Translations under genes and position numbers: made by a program
NCBI GenBank assembly: GCA_013115125.1
Contig: JABANN010000022.1
Location: 59,902-123,901, forward strand
DNA from: Perkinsus olseni
Taxonomy: Eukaryota > Perkinsozoa > Perkinsida
DNA length: 64,000 nucleotides
Reading direction: 5' to 3'
The notes under the pieces: model-generated
Seen by the model: the letters and a program-made list of their open reading frames with translations, nothing else
Told to the model about the DNA's origin: nothing
Databases searched by the model: none
Shown: positions 1-12,000 of the stretch, one piece after another
Layout: the number at the start of each line of letters is the position of its first letter
Numbering within the stretch: the first letter of the stretch is position 1

Positions 1-2026
1 TTAATGGTCATCATCATGATGATGACTGCTGCTGCTGCCGTTGCTGCCCTCCTCCCCTGAGTCTGCTTCAGTGGCATCATCCATCACTGTATCCTCCTCC
101 CCCTCCGATTCATCTCCTTCTGTCATGATCTCCATATCCTCCTCTTCACTCTCCCTAGCCTCAACACCAGCACCGCCTTCATCTCCATCTCCTTCGTCAT
201 CCACATTAGCGCTCGCCATTTCGATCGATATCTCCGGAGGTCGAACTTTCCGCTTGGGTGAGGGCTGCCGCTGTGATAACAGCCTCTCGGCCTCTTCGCG
301 GTCTTCCTCAAGCTACAATAGAAAAATGGAAAAATTCCAGTGAGCGAAATTTGCGGATTGGGAGAAACACAGTCAGGCGGGATAGAACCAGAGACCTGGA
401 GATGCACCACTGGACGGTACACCGCTATACTAATAGCCGTTCCCTGACAGCCCACAATATTATCACTCGAAAGTAGTGTTATAGTCGAAAGCCCCAGCGC
501 ATACTGGATTTATAAGATCTGCCCTCCTTCGCCCCGATCTCCTACCTTATTATCCCGATCCTCCGTCGGCTGCCATCGCTTGGCCAGGCGTCCCAGTCTT
601 GCCCTGGCACGATTGAGATGAGGGTTCGCTGTAACGTGGTGGGTGGGCTTAGGAGCAGCAGCAGCAGTAGCCACCTCCGGCTCTTGTAGGGGTGTCGAGG
701 ATGAGGATGACGCCGTCTCCTGGGACTCCCTGACACGCAACACGTGCAAGCCAACCCGCTAGCGGCATCCTCCGCAGTGAGCGCCCATCGATCCCCCTTT
801 GATGTCCCTCAGGAGACCGGACACTTTCCTCTACTAGGACCGAAAGTGGAAGGAGATCAAGTATGGCGCAGACAGAATGCGAGAATACCCACAGTGGAGC
901 AGCCATTCTCAATACGGTCACTGAAACCCTCCATCAACAGCGTGAGAGAGCCATCCCTAGCCGAGGGATCCTAGGGTCCGCGGGCCCAGCTCCTTACTCA
1001 GATTCAGTGGTGGGTGGCTGTGCAGCAGTCGGGCCTTCACCTGTTGCCGCTGCTGCGGCCTCCATGGCAGCCGCCACCATCTCCCGTATCCTCCTCTGCA
1101 ACGCTGTGACTTCCTTATCAATTTGAACCCGCTGCTCTGACAGTGCCGACCGCCGCTTCAATAACCTACCATGTAAGAGGACCGTAAAGCAGGATGATAA
1201 CCACACAGATGTGATATCCGCCTGTTAGTGATCAATATGGCATGAACAGCATCATGAGTAGCTAACTAACAACCCATCGCATAGCGTACCTCTGAATTTT
1301 GCCATCAGAGTCCTCCAGTTTACTCTGCGTCTCTAGGGACAATCTGGTGAGATCGCCGTATCTTTCGAGCATCCTGGCATGTTGCATTCTAGCTCCCGAT
1401 GTTCGCTTTGAGTGCAGCGACGACTTAGCCACCGTTGACGACTGGGCGACAGCTGCCGTAGTTGAATTTGAGTTGCTCCCCTAAAAGTCGATACTAAAGT
1501 CCACAGGCACTCGAAATTCGAACTGGTCTCCCGATAGACTGCCTCTCCTAGCGCCGCCAAGATCCACTTCCCCGCCTCAGAGCGCTCCCGGAACTCAGGA
1601 CAGGGTCTATCGATCACCCCCAAAACCGGCGGAGAACGGACACTCACCGATGGCTGTTGTTGCTTCGCCGCCGCTGCTGCTGCTGCTGCTGCCGCCCGCG
1701 TCCGCAATGCCAACTGTTTCGCTCTACTAGCACTCTTAGTCTGACCGACACATCAACATATCCCATCATGGCAGACTCTTGGGTCCACCCACCTTGATAC
1801 GCTTCGAAGCCCGAAGGAGCTCCTTGCGTTCATACTTGAGAAGATCAGGCCCCAACGCCGACTGCTCCCGGTCCCTCTCCGACACTATCACTGGATCCCC
1901 GAGATTGACCCGACACACGCTGGTGTATCGGGTGAGTCCGCTGCCATCAGCAGTAGCGAGACCAGAGAGGCCCGTGATGTCGTTGACGCCGCCTTGGAAG
2001 GGGGAGGGCGACACATCTACATTCAT
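1..2026 (-). CDS. Coiled-coil protein with acidic C-terminal tail, unknown function
   Basis: Six exons join in a single frame: 2026-1793, 1740-1648, 1480-1290, 1165-998, 729-546 and 312-1, with GT-AG introns whose phases all agree, giving about 393 residues. The start is the ATG at 2024-2026, 26 nt after an AG at 2053-2054 that could be a 5' splice acceptor. I see a charged helical stretch rich in K/R (about residues 60-85), a poly-Ala/Gln run, a central coiled coil (about 150-210, beginning LLKRRSALSEQRV), Ser/Thr-rich linkers, a basic patch PSPKRKVR, then an almost continuous Asp/Glu tail ending in a His/Asp repeat. Such tails occur in chromatin and nucleolar proteins, but I recognise no domain. 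The stop is at the window edge (1-3), so the gene is complete. The gene model is sound; the function is unknown. Confidence 0.6.
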
Positions 2027-2155
2027 CGCAGTCGGTGGGAGATGGTACTAACTACGCATAGACAGAAGTCGGTGATGCCGCTCCACGATCCACTCTGTCC
2101 CGATCGACACAACAGAAGAGGACAGAAACATCGCTGCTGCTGTGATACGGTAGAG

Positions 2156-4898
2156 TCAGTTGTTGAATAACGTGTGGAGTAAGTCCATGAACCTCATGAC
2201 CAATGGTGGAGGCTGCACCCACCTCTCCGATCGCTGCCGTAGGAGGCCGAAGAACTCCTTCTCATCCAACACGCCATTACCGTCCTTGTCAAGCACTCTG
2301 ACACACGGCAGTTCGTCCAAACTCTCGAATTAGAACTCCCCTAGAGGGACCACACGGAAAAAGGCTTTTGAGCGATACGGAGGGGCTCAGACAAGATCGC
2401 GTGTTCTCACTAGACGACGACTGATCACTCGAAGCACTAGAAAAGAGGATGAAGAAAGCAATGCCAGACAGTAATAAAATATGAAGTTGGCAATGGAGAC
2501 GTCGGCAGCAGCAGAGGTGAGTACTCACTTGAAAAGAACATCTACAACAGCACTAATATCAGCCTCCGAGATCTGGTCCTGGTCTCCTTTCCGCCGACGC
2601 AACAGCAGAGTGAGGAACTCCTGATGGTACAGGACGCTCTCCCTCGCATAAAAGGCCCTTCACACCTCTCGAGAGATCCTCGCATCCCCTTGCTCCTGTC
2701 TCCCCTCACCCGACTGGCTGGCGTCTTGCGAGACACTGTCAAGGCAGCGATCGAACTCCTTAACCGCCCCGAAGAGTATTCGACTAAAAGGGACAGACCA
2801 CGCAACTCACAACAGCCCTCTCCTAAGGAGGCAACGGACCTCATCCCCTCCCATTGAAGTCCCCTGACACGCTTAGCCAGCGCTTCCATCCGACCTGAGG
2901 GGGGCTGCTGCTGCTACCTCGGAGCAGTCCTTGGCACCCCACCTGGATGGACTAAGCCGACGAGCAGGCCGGCGAACTCTCGGGCCGAGATACAAGCAGT
3001 GGGGCCCTGCCCCTGCACATCACCGTGAGAGGCAAATTCGTAGTACCTGCGATATTGACTACCAGCAGAGCCCTTTGTCTGAGCCATATCGAGAAATTAT
3101 AGCGAGTTCAGCTGATAAGTTTCGAGCCCGAGATAGCCAACCAGAAGGCAGTTCGGTTCTGCAGACGATAGTGGTGGTGCTAAGCTTGCATTGGTAAACA
3201 GAATTGGTATGCAGTCAAAGGCTTTTAGCGTCTCGAGCTGGTCAGCCTATCTATATACTTTTTACCTCGACCGTTCAGATTCTAGCGACATCTCTGCGTT
3301 GGAGTCGCCTAGAGCGAGTGAGACAAACGACAAACCATGTATGAATGACGGCCCCGGTGAGATCGCATTGCCCCACAGGAAGGCCCCTGACTAGATTCCT
3401 TACAGCACTTCCTCCTCAACTTCTCTGAGTAAGGTCAGCAGCGTCTCGATACTGAGCCTTCCCTCCGTCGTAGGGAACAACCTCGCCACTAAAGCGGACC
3501 CCTCAATGATCGAACCCAATGGCCTGTTGTCCGACACTTTGCGCGGGTCTGGGAGGACCTGCCGCCGGCAGCTGGCAGGCTCTACGCAAGCTGCTGCTGC
3601 TGATACCCCGGCAGAGGCCCACTTGCCCCCTCTAGGAGATCCCTTCACCAACAGCGTCATGAGCTCTATAAAGCCTCTGCGAGACAGTTCTCCTACAGCC
3701 ACAATCATGGAACATGCTTCCAAGCGGTTACGGAAGCTACCTTCCTTTGAACCCTCATCCACACTCAGGCGACGGAACACCTGCTCTATCGTACTCAACT
3801 TGGTCGTAACGATTGCACTCAGTATTAAAAACTCATCGAACTGATGACAGCAGAGGTGACTAGGACCAATGAGACCAGTGAGAAGCCGAGCGTGCGGGTC
3901 ATGCCAACTCTAGCTTGGCTTAGAGCAAGAACCCTCGTCAATAAATTCATCCAGAATGCCAATCCCCTCATACCACATTCTCAACAATTCGTACTTCGCC
4001 AAAGTTCACGCTACACTCTTCGATAAAAGCGTGAAGTCCAGTTAGGAATCCTATCCATTCGACCACCCGCCCCCAAGCCATTACCTGCAGGAACCCATCA
4101 CCGTCGAGGTCGAACAGGGCCAGCGCGCGCAAGTGCTCCTTAGGGTCCACCTCATAGTACACCTCCTGGAAGGTAAACCTACAGTCAAACCAATCACAAT
4201 TACAAACCCCGGCTCTTCCATCGCCGGCGCCGCCAACCCAGCCAGAAACGAAGCCCGGGGACGTTATGATCTCACGGTATGATCGACTGCATGAAGTCGG
4301 AGTAGGTCATCGCCCATCGGCCAGGCCGACCACCACCATCATCCGAGCACTCCACCGAAGCGTAGTACTCGAAGACCTGAGAGTCCCTTAATACAAGCAG
4401 TAATGGCTTCAAAGGTTTGTCGTACCTTCTCCGGCGGTGCAAAGAACTTCATACGATTCTCATAGTTCCCTATGATGCTTGAGTGGACCCTGGATACCTG
4501 TTCTCGCCGGACACTACCCTGAACTCAAAAGTAAGGTCAAATGAGTTGGCCATTTCCCCAGCGAGTCTATTGGACAGATCTTCTCCCCTCTAAGGATCGA
4601 AATTGGCTCGCAGCAGCTCCCGCTTCATAGCGCGCAATGGAAGCCCCTTCTCCCTCCAGATCTTCAAGTAACCATAGCTAAACCTCCCTTAGCTCACCTT
4701 CGATGCTTCTCGGACAGTATCCTCCTCACACAGGGCTCTCGACCCGCCGCCACCATCGCTAGCAGCTGTCCATCCCATAACTCCGATGCTCCCTCCAAGC
4801 AGGATCGCGGCACTCCGCTCACGTCTTCCTTCACTAAGTCTCAGACGGCCGAGCCGATTGGAGCAGGCTGCGAGAAGCAGACGGGTCTGGGCCGGCAT
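2156..4898 (-). CDS. MICU1: MICU1-like mitochondrial calcium uptake protein
   Basis: Ten exons (4898-4698, 4589-4518, 4458-4426, 4376-4276, 4178-4085, 3840-3404, 3046-2943, 2894-2840, 2657-2529, 2297-2156) splice in phase to about 455 residues, close to human MICU1 length. The N-terminus is Arg-rich with few acids and is followed by a hydrophobic Gly/Ile/Leu segment, as expected for a mitochondrial presequence plus inner-membrane anchor. The family signature NRMKFFAPPEK then VFEYYAS then MTYSDFMQSIIP corresponds to the MICU1 region before the first EF-hand. EF-hand 1 (DLDGDGFLQFDEF) is created exactly at the junction 4085/3840, and the last EF-hand (DKDGNGVLDEKEF) is canonical. The amphipathic tail ends WVQPPPLVMRFMDLLHTLFN. 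Known role: gatekeeping of the calcium uniporter in the intermembrane space. The TTG codon three bases upstream of the ATG was not used. Confidence 0.88.
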
Positions 4899-5156
4899 CA
4901 ACCACCAAAAAGTATATGCAGAACCACAAACGATATAGACGCCGAGAACACTCTATAAGCAGCCCTTCAGACATTCCATACCACACGCCACAACAGGATC
5001 GATGCACCCTCGTCCCTGCGTCCAGCAACAGCAGCATCAACCCGATAGACGTAAGAGGCGAAGAAACGTTTCCAGGTAGAACAAGGAGGGTTAATGGGTT
5101 GGAGCAGTTGATTTCTGCAGTTCTACGTTAACAGCGGCTGCTGCTGCTGTTGCTGC

Positions 5157-8100
5157 TCAGTCGATATTGCAAGTCTTGAATACGTTGAAGCCATCCAATG
5201 CCGTCGTGACCATAACCTGATGATCAACAACAATAACTAGCGAGAGAGACCCTCTAGCGGGGTGGGCGAACTCCATGCAGGGGACAGACGCTGAGTGACA
5301 GTTTACAGACGCTCCAACCTACCCCAGGTAGTTGAGGGTGGAACTTTACTTCCTTCACTCCAGTCTGTCCTTGATGCAAGAACATCATCTGCGCCGGGTA
5401 GTCCTCCTCTCCCTCGAGATGCTGGCCGCCTAAACATAACGCTATACCAACCCATCCAGTACCGCTTAACAACTCACCTTGTGCTTCATCGTCATCAGCC
5501 TCGACACTCATGTCCCACAGGCTCACGGTATTGTCGGCCGAGGCCACAGCAAGGAGTGTCTCGTCATAAGGATGCCAGTCTACCGACTGAAAGAGAGTAA
5601 GAAACGTCGCAAGATACGCATAGATACTCCTATGCTCGCAGCCACGAGCTTATGTCAGCCTCATCTCTTCGTAACTCGTCACCAACCCCGAACCCGTTCA
5701 ACCGAGCAGCTCAAGAAGCACGCTCAAGCAAGGAGTCAAACTCCGGCAACAACGCACATGATGAGAAGACATGAACTACAATGCAGCAGTAGCACTTACG
5801 GTAACAGCATCCCTATGCCACTTGAAGTTGGCCATGGGGCCGTGACCGGTATTACGGACGTCCCATACCTTGAAGGAGCCGTCGTCGGCACCAGAGAGGA
5901 GCAGATCCCCGACCTGATAGAAGCGATGACCACCGATCGAAGTCTACTCGTTTCTCCAAGCATTTCATACACAAACGGGTAAGGAGAAGCGATGAGCAGT
6001 ACAGATACACTTTGGAAAAACTCAGTTCAGTTTCGTGTCGCCGCCAACAGCTGTTCCCGTTACTACCTCAGGATTCCATGATATGACATTAACATCGGTA
6101 TCATGGGCCATAATAGTAAGGCCCGGCCTAGCTGAATAACCCTCCATATCCCATAGTCGTATAGTGCCGTCCACACCCGCAGTAGCCATGGTAGTAGCAG
6201 CACCGGTACCTAACCGAATAAGTCCCACAACAACGAGTAAGCATCACTGAACCACTAGGAGACGCCCAGTGAATGACTATGAAGCGTACCATAATAACGC
6301 CAAACATGCACACAACCTAGGATAAGGCCTGCTTCCTACGGACCAAGAAGCGACGCGTTTGGTAGTTATTAGATAGTTAGCTGTCAACCAGCGTATAAGT
6401 ACCCAACATCCACTAACGCCTTATACGATGTGGGCGACGCTCTCCGACGCGAGCTATCCCCCGACCGAGTTGTCACATTCCTTGAAAGCTGATATGGCCA
6501 GGGAGCGACACCGACGGTGGTGAGCAACTCCCAGGCGAGGTGACGTACCAGCCTTCTTCCACATGATATCCTCGATACTCCCTTGATGACTCTTAGGTAG
6601 CTTAGACTGCTCCCATCCACCTTCACAAGGATTCCAAAGATACCTACAATCGATCCTTCAACTACACGACTTCAATCGGACAGTAGAAGACGGCACTCCT
6701 GCAAAAACTTCGCTCCGCTAGAAACAGCCAACCCGTATTACATGTTGCCATCACAGTCAGCCGATGCGAACTGGCCCACTGAATGAGGGTTCCACGCCAT
6801 ACCGTATCTGAGAAAACGCCAATTTCCTAACCAAATCAATGATCATTAATCAAGTATGACAAGTGCGAACGCGTCAAGCATCGAAAAACGCTGCCTTGAA
6901 ACAGTTTTCTGTGTTTCACTGGCTATTGCAAGAAACGAGAAGACCGCGTAATGTCATACGGGAATACTCTCAGTGTCAACCAGATATCATCGGTACTCGC
7001 TAGACACCGAAACCCAAATTTAATTTGGGTTCATGGATTTAAGTTCTCTGGTGAATTACAATATCCACCAAGAAAGGACCTACTGTTAGCCTTTTCAGCT
7101 GCATGTAATAACAACTCATAAGAGAACAACCCACACTCCCACTACCCTTCCGTAGCATGCTTCTTCATAGTATACAACAGCGGCTTCGTCTCAGCGACTC
7201 CCCGACCGTCCAAGGACGCCAACTGCGATGCTATGTTCCACATGGACCTGAGGTAGAGGCAATAATACCACCGTTCAGATACAGTACGATATTACACTGT
7301 GCCATCCTCACACCAAGTAGCGGCTATTTGACTGCTGCTGCCGCCAGCCATACCGGGCGGCGAAGGCATCATACGTATCCGATTGATGCAGCCTGGCCAA
7401 GGAAAGACGATCAGTGAGGAAAACAAACGAACAAGGCATCGGGAGTACCCGAGATTTTCAGGTGTACCGACCACACCGAGCTGGTACCACAAAATGGTGA
7501 GGATACTATCACAGGTCTGAATCAAGACCGATGAAGACAGATCTTGAACCACTGTGCTCATTATACACTTATATAAGGGTACTCTATACATGGCATCTAT
7601 ACATAATTTATAATACATTGTAAAGATAGCGAGGAAGGGTAGTAGGCGCGACCGCGACTGTCACGCCCACTACCACTACGTGCTGACAAACCACATGACA
7701 CGACAATGACCTTCAAGCCCTGTCGCCGGCGCCGCCCAGGCCTACCATTCTCATGCTTGATCATCCTAAAGTCCATCTTGGCATCAACATCAGCCTGCTC
7801 GTCCTCATCATCATCGTCCTCCTCTTCCTCATCATCACCGTCCTTATTCGTCTTATACATGTGGCTCCACTTCATCACAACAATCTTGTTGTTCTTGGCA
7901 GTGTCAGCTTGGGTCCCCGCAACAACGTAGCAGGTCATCGGATACTTCTTCCGAGACTGAGGACGGACGAAAATCTCCCGCGCGCCACAAAATTCGTTCC
8001 TGCTACTCACCGCGCCGAGGCTGTCCTGGATAGTATCAAATGATAGGCAAGGCCATTCAACCTCTGCTCGATGCAGCATCGTGTACATGGTCGGGTCGCC

Positions 8101-8900
8101 CAGGACCAGCTCCTCGCCTGAGAAAAGGAGGGGGGCATGCCAAGCATCCAAGACCTGCGCACTGAGCCATACAACCATCACTAGCAGCTATGGAATATCT
8201 ATACACGAAATTGATTATCGTATAACAGAAACCGCACGCTCGTTACTTCAATATCCGATATGACAATAATTGTTGGGAAATGGTACTCCCCATTGGAGAG
8301 CCCGAATATACCATACCAATCCCCGATCAGCCATAGCAGCACTACCATAACCACTGACTACCTTCTTCAACCCTGTCCACACCAGGCCTGTAAACAGCCG
8401 TGCCGCCGGCTGCCGCGACGTCCTCTTCCTCAGCGGCCATCTCAGCATCAGAGGCATCACCGTCGATGATCTCCTCCTTCTCGAACCTAAAGCGAGGACA
8501 GTGGCGTGAACCGCAATGTCGCCGAACAGACTACTCGTCCTCTACAGGGTCCTCAAACTCCAGTCCCTCAGCCTGTTCCGACTTCTCCTTCTCCAACTTG
8601 GATTGGAACTGATCCCGAACACCGCGTCCATCGCCCCGAGAACAACAAGTCGATTTGTCGAACAACCCAATGACCAAGACGCTATTCCCCTATAGCACAC
8701 TGAGATCGGAACCCATTTCTACGTTGGGATCCTAACGATCCCGATTAGGGTATCATCCACACTTAGGCTGCTAAACCCGCTACATCGCCTCCACCACACA
8801 CCGTTATTACAGCTTTCTTATCCCTCGTCTTGCCTTCAGGTAGGGCATCCTCATTATGTGCCCGCTTAGTCGCTGATGAAGCGGTAGCAGCCCTAGGCAT
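5157..8900 (-). CDS. GRWD1: Glutamate-rich WD-repeat protein (GRWD1/Rrb1 family), ribosome assembly
   Basis: Fourteen exons (8900-8811, 8608-8535, 8486-8362, 8117-8011, 7956-7746, 7392-7296, 7247-7146, 6807-6742, 6643-6549, 6209-6067, 5913-5800, 5586-5478, 5429-5323, 5216-5157) splice in phase to about 499 residues. The N-terminus is basic. GEELVLGDPTMYTMLHRA and EWPCLSFD are the GRWD1/Rrb1 CAF1C-type motif. MTCYVVAGTQAD follows, then an Asp/Glu run (about 7795-7840), then WD repeats such as AGVDGTIRLWDM, SGADDGSFKVWDV and ADNTVSLWDM, and the family ending MFLHQGQTGVKEVKFHPQ. Known role: nucleolar chaperone that escorts ribosomal protein uL3 into 60S assembly. The intron at 8010-7957 is required; reading through it would insert residues absent from the family. 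Confidence 0.9.
7011..7031. repeat. Perfect 10-bp inverted repeat in a GRWD1 intron
   Basis: AACCCAAATT, a single T, then AATTTGGGTT: two perfect 10-nt arms around a one-base centre. It lies inside the intron 7145-6808 of the GRWD1-like gene, the longest intron segment in that gene without any coding exon. It could fold as a cruciform or be a palindromic protein-binding site. Nothing else supports a function. Confidence 0.7.
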
Positions 8901-9085
8901 GATAATAGAATACAACGACAAACGCTGGAAGGCTGAGGCGTGCTCCGGTAACAGCTCAGACTCCCCACTATACACCTCCACATCGGAGCACCCATCACGA
9001 TATTCACCCCCCCCCCTCATGACCCAGATCCCCATAGTATCTCAACAGCAGTAATCACTGAGTAACTGTGTGAATGAAACTGTCA

Positions 9086-12000
9086 TCACGACTGCCTCCG
9101 GAGCGCCGCGAATTTTCTAAATTTTTCGAGTCTACCAACCACTACTGCTGTGCCTTCGTTGCTGGCTTCAGCTGCAGTAAAGATTCGATAAGATAGTGCA
9201 TATGGTTCACCTACAATGACCACTAATTTCGTGGCGCGTGACGCAAGGTATACGAGTCCTACCAATGGCGGGGTTTCCGTTCGAACATTGACCATCACCT
9301 TCTGCGGCACTGTTCTGGTTAGCACTAACTCCAATAGGACCACCAGTCGGTTCGTCAAGCACGCTCCGAAGTACAGCGCCGCTGAGGCCTGCACGGAGGC
9401 AGTAAAATGAATATGAAAAAGCGGACTTCGTATCATTTCATTCACAAGGCGTAAGGTCAAGTTGAGGATTCCATCCACAGTAACAGTAATTATGCGCAGA
9501 CTGAGAATACGAAGACAAGGCCCGTATGAGACGAGTGGCTGCCAATACCACAACCTATCAGACCGCGATCAATACCAAAAAAATCGTAACTCTTCACACT
9601 CATCCAGCCAAGCCGTTGATTGTATAGAATAAATATCACTGCGGCGACTGCTGCACTCCGAACGTCGGGCTAACATCCTAACGATTGAGTAATTTTGTCC
9701 GAATCCTTCCGGAATAATTCACCCACACTCCTTACCCCATCCCTAGAGCCCCTGGTGTTAACATGGAACAAGTTGACCTGTCTCAGACGGGCCACCACCA
9801 TCTCCGGATTCAGCGGCTGTGAAGGTACCGCCGCCCTACTCGTCTGACGATCCGCTCCGCACCTTTGCCACAGACTGAGGAACTGCTCACTGAAGAAGGA
9901 AAAATAATTGGGAAAATAAACAATCAACGGGACATCCCAACTTACGCGTTTATCATCTGCTTGGACTCGAATACTACATATAATGTATAGGGAATGTTCA
10001 TGTAAAAAATATCCACATTGGTCTTGATGGCGGTCTGTACACAAAAATGGAAGAAGTACTAGGCCGAAATACTGAGTTCCCGGAAAATAGGATTTTCCGT
10101 TCGAAAAAAGTCGTAAATACTATTGCCACCTTCCCACCGATAACCTCTCGACTCTGATCGAGACCCGATTTCACCAGTGGTGAATCACCACTATATTATA
10201 ACTATATTATCACGGTACCTCACATAAAACGGTAGCTCTATCACTTACTAATACACGGCTGTTCAGTAATGCATTGGCTTACTGGCAGCAGAGGCGTACG
10301 ATGTAAAGTAACAATCCAGTAAACGACGTGCATGATACGTGATATAGTATAAGTACAAACAACCTCCATTATAATCAAAAAAGATTCCCTACCTGTAGAA
10401 GCAGAGGTGGATGGTTGGGCGGCGGACTCCCAGAGTTAAGCCTGTTCGGCTCCAGAGGTACTCTCACGCTCACACTAGACCCAGGCTGCAGCGTATCCGG
10501 CATGCCCGCTATCTGAGAGAGACAGCATCGATAATTTCGTGGCGGGCGACAAACGCAGCTGGCGGTACTTGTGTCAACTTTGGTGCCAGTCCAAAGGCGT
10601 TCTTATTGCACTGGATTGCAAAGCCCGTGAGAGGGACGCCTCCGGAGTTACCAATCAGCAGCTCCATGCACAGCACACCCTTCACGAAGCCGATACCACC
10701 AGCCACTTTCAAGCCAGTGTGGCCATTACCTAAGCGAAATCTTGCATTCTTGCCCCGTTTCTCAACGCTACTCATCCCACTGGACGTCAGTACCAGCCTC
10801 AGGACACGAACGTCGTCCAGCGATGTACAGCACACTCTCACCCTTTCCACAACATCTAGTCACACAACGTGCAGTCAACATGCCTCAACGATCCTCTACC
10901 CGAGAACACAGCCGGCCACGAAAGAACGCGACATTAAAGAACGTGGCCACTATGGAACATGCAAAAATAAGGCCCGAGCGAAGTGGCATTATCTTTGCAC
11001 GTTTTTTCGTTAATGTACGTTAATTCCAAGAATCTTTCAGACAGCACCAAGATACACTCCTGTGGATTCCGATACTCGTCCAATTCCTCCCATCTCCTAC
11101 TGTCAGAATTCATATTACGACTAGCAGTGCAGAGCATACAAAAACAGAGTAATTACTACCTCCCTTCTGATCCTCAGGATGGACCATAAACCTCTGTATC
11201 GGTAAGTCGGGTGTTGCCGTGGTGGGAGTCTCCTCATCCTCAGACTCGCTCTCACTGCCTGAGAATAGGTACGTCCATCATCGGCCACCCTACCCCCACC
11301 TTCCTACTCTCGTCGTCATCGTCCTCATCACTACTGCTGCTACTACTGCTGGTATCCTCACTACCCGAGTCGAGGTCTGTCGTTCTCTCCTCGTAGCTAC
11401 GGGGACTCGCCATCGCCGCTTTAACAGCCTTGATCTGAGCTCAATCACTCTGTGACTGCGCCACGGAATCACAAGGACATCGCATATCTTGGGTCGCAGC
11501 ATGAAAGATATAAACTAGGTCGAGTCGTATCCCTCCCACTACATTCTGAGATCTGTCTTCCACACTGCTCTGATCCTCATAGTAATCTTCCATCTCCTCA
11601 TACTGCTTAGTCCCTTCGATAAGCTCGTCCGGTGCTATAAAGTAAATCGACGACAATTGCCCTATCGTGCCGAGGAGGATCTCCAGGAGGTTCTAAGCAT
11701 AAAACCTAGCATGCTATCTGACACTTCTAGCTTTTTTCTATCCCTACCGACTCCACCAACAATGATGTGTCCATTATCCTAGGCAACGGCGCCACCACTA
11801 TTTTCTTGCACTTCTCCAAGTCACCCATAGACAGCATACGCCAGTACATGTACCCTCTGTCCCGCAAATCAGGGTTGGATGAGGAGTCTGTGCAGGCCTT
11901 GAGGACCTGACAGTAGAGAGAAGATACTCCATGGACGAGGAGCTTCTGATGACGAACACCATCAAGCCTCGATGCCAATCTGGGCGAGACGAAGACGGCA

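Noticed and set aside
2049-2300. An alternative C-terminus for MICU1 splicing to a stop at 2049
   Set aside because: Reading straight through the putative donor at 2232 gives a MICU1-like amphipathic tail ending at 2156, which fits the family better.
7957-8010. Continuous reading through this stretch of the GRWD1 gene
   Set aside because: It has GTGAGT and TCCTCAG edges, and removing it restores the family's LG-to-YPMT spacing; treated as an intron.
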